DNA of 64,000 nt from Smittium mucronatum (Eukaryota; Kickxellomycota; Harpellomycetes; Harpellales; Legeriomycetaceae), in contig LSSL01002843.1 of NCBI GenBank assembly GCA_001953115.1, positions 59,715 to 123,714 on the forward strand, read 5' to 3'. The notes below the pieces were generated by a model that made no database searches, was not told where the DNA came from, and was given only the letters and a program-made list of their open reading frames with translations. The position numbers were made by a program, and so were the translations under genes. Positions within the stretch are counted from its first letter, which is position 1; each line of letters opens with the position of its first letter. This document shows positions 63,560 through 64,000 of this stretch, in pieces.

Positions 63560-64000
63560 TTGAATGAAGACAAAAAAAAAAAAAAAAATGAGAAATTGAG
63601 TGTAATAGATGTAAAACGATGAAAAAAGACGAATGCAAGTGGTCCGAGGACGATAGAATAAATATTTAAGGAGATATTAGCAAAAAAAGCAAAAAAAAAA
63701 TTTAGCCAATAAAACGGGGTAAAAAGGGGGATACCCAGGACACCGCGTGAGACCGGTCAAAAATTTATATCATTCAGTGATAAAAAAGAAAAAAAAAGAG
63801 AAAGTAGGATAAAAAGAAAAGAAAGTATAATGAAACTTATATGAATGAGTAGAGAAAAATGAGCGGCGTATAAAGAAGTAAAAATATAAAGGGGTAAATA
63901 TAATAAAAAAAACAGTAAAGAGAAAAAGAAAATATAGAAAGAAGAAATGAGTAAGAAAAAAACTATGAAAAAAAATGCAAGATAGCTAGTTTTGTAAAGC
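63560..64000. other. Purine-rich terminal segment
   Basis: The plus strand switches abruptly from mixed A/T to almost all A and G, starting with a poly-A run near 63570, and stays so to the window edge. The exception is a short GC-rich patch at 63715-63765 (GGGGGATACCCAGGACACCG). No coding frame is evident. It may be the edge of another element or of a gene region continuing to the right. Confidence 0.5.

Overview
The window looks like nuclear DNA of a very AT-rich eukaryote, most likely an early-diverging fungus. The signs are an intron-containing Spt5 gene with a fungal-type W-G C-terminal repeat, short GT-AG introns, and a mixed load of decayed LINE, DIRS-like and Mutator-like elements. 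The style of the retroelements recalls zoopagomycete (Harpellales-type) genomes, but that is an impression from memory, not a demonstrated assignment. Apart from one end, the window is gene-poor and most of it is an extremely AT-rich desert.

Layout. 1-3584 (minus): spt5, with start codon, one 127-bp intron and a 14-residue repeat array in the tail; the 3' end runs off the left edge. 3885-4150: upstream region with eight CCAAT boxes, four at an exact 31-bp spacing. 4240-4510 (minus): a coding-like island with a good 3' splice site, product unknown. 6082-9085: a Mutator-like element with diverged terminal inverted repeats and a broken transposase that keeps its SWIM-finger end. 12190-12960 (minus): a second, unrelated transposase remnant. 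16320-19640 (minus): a decayed LINE with apurinic-type endonuclease and reverse transcriptase. 23590-26460 (minus): a decayed DIRS-like element with reverse transcriptase and RNase H remnants. 27240-28020: a GC-richer scar sharing a short end motif with the LINE.

28-64 kb is mostly AT desert, broken by three copies (37912-38701 minus, 48271-49070 plus, 49556-50360 plus) of an approximately 0.8-kb repeat family that I cannot assign. It has short inverted ends, small hairpins, a TATAG run and an N-terminally conserved open reading frame. The middle copy is still open over 172 codons. The last 450 bases are strongly purine-rich on the plus strand.

Only spt5 is a confidently functional gene. It encodes the RNA polymerase II elongation and pausing factor that partners Spt4. 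Everything else is mobile-element debris in different stages of AT decay: the GC-rich islands look youngest and the deserts oldest. No rRNA, tRNA, CRISPR array or bacterial feature was seen.
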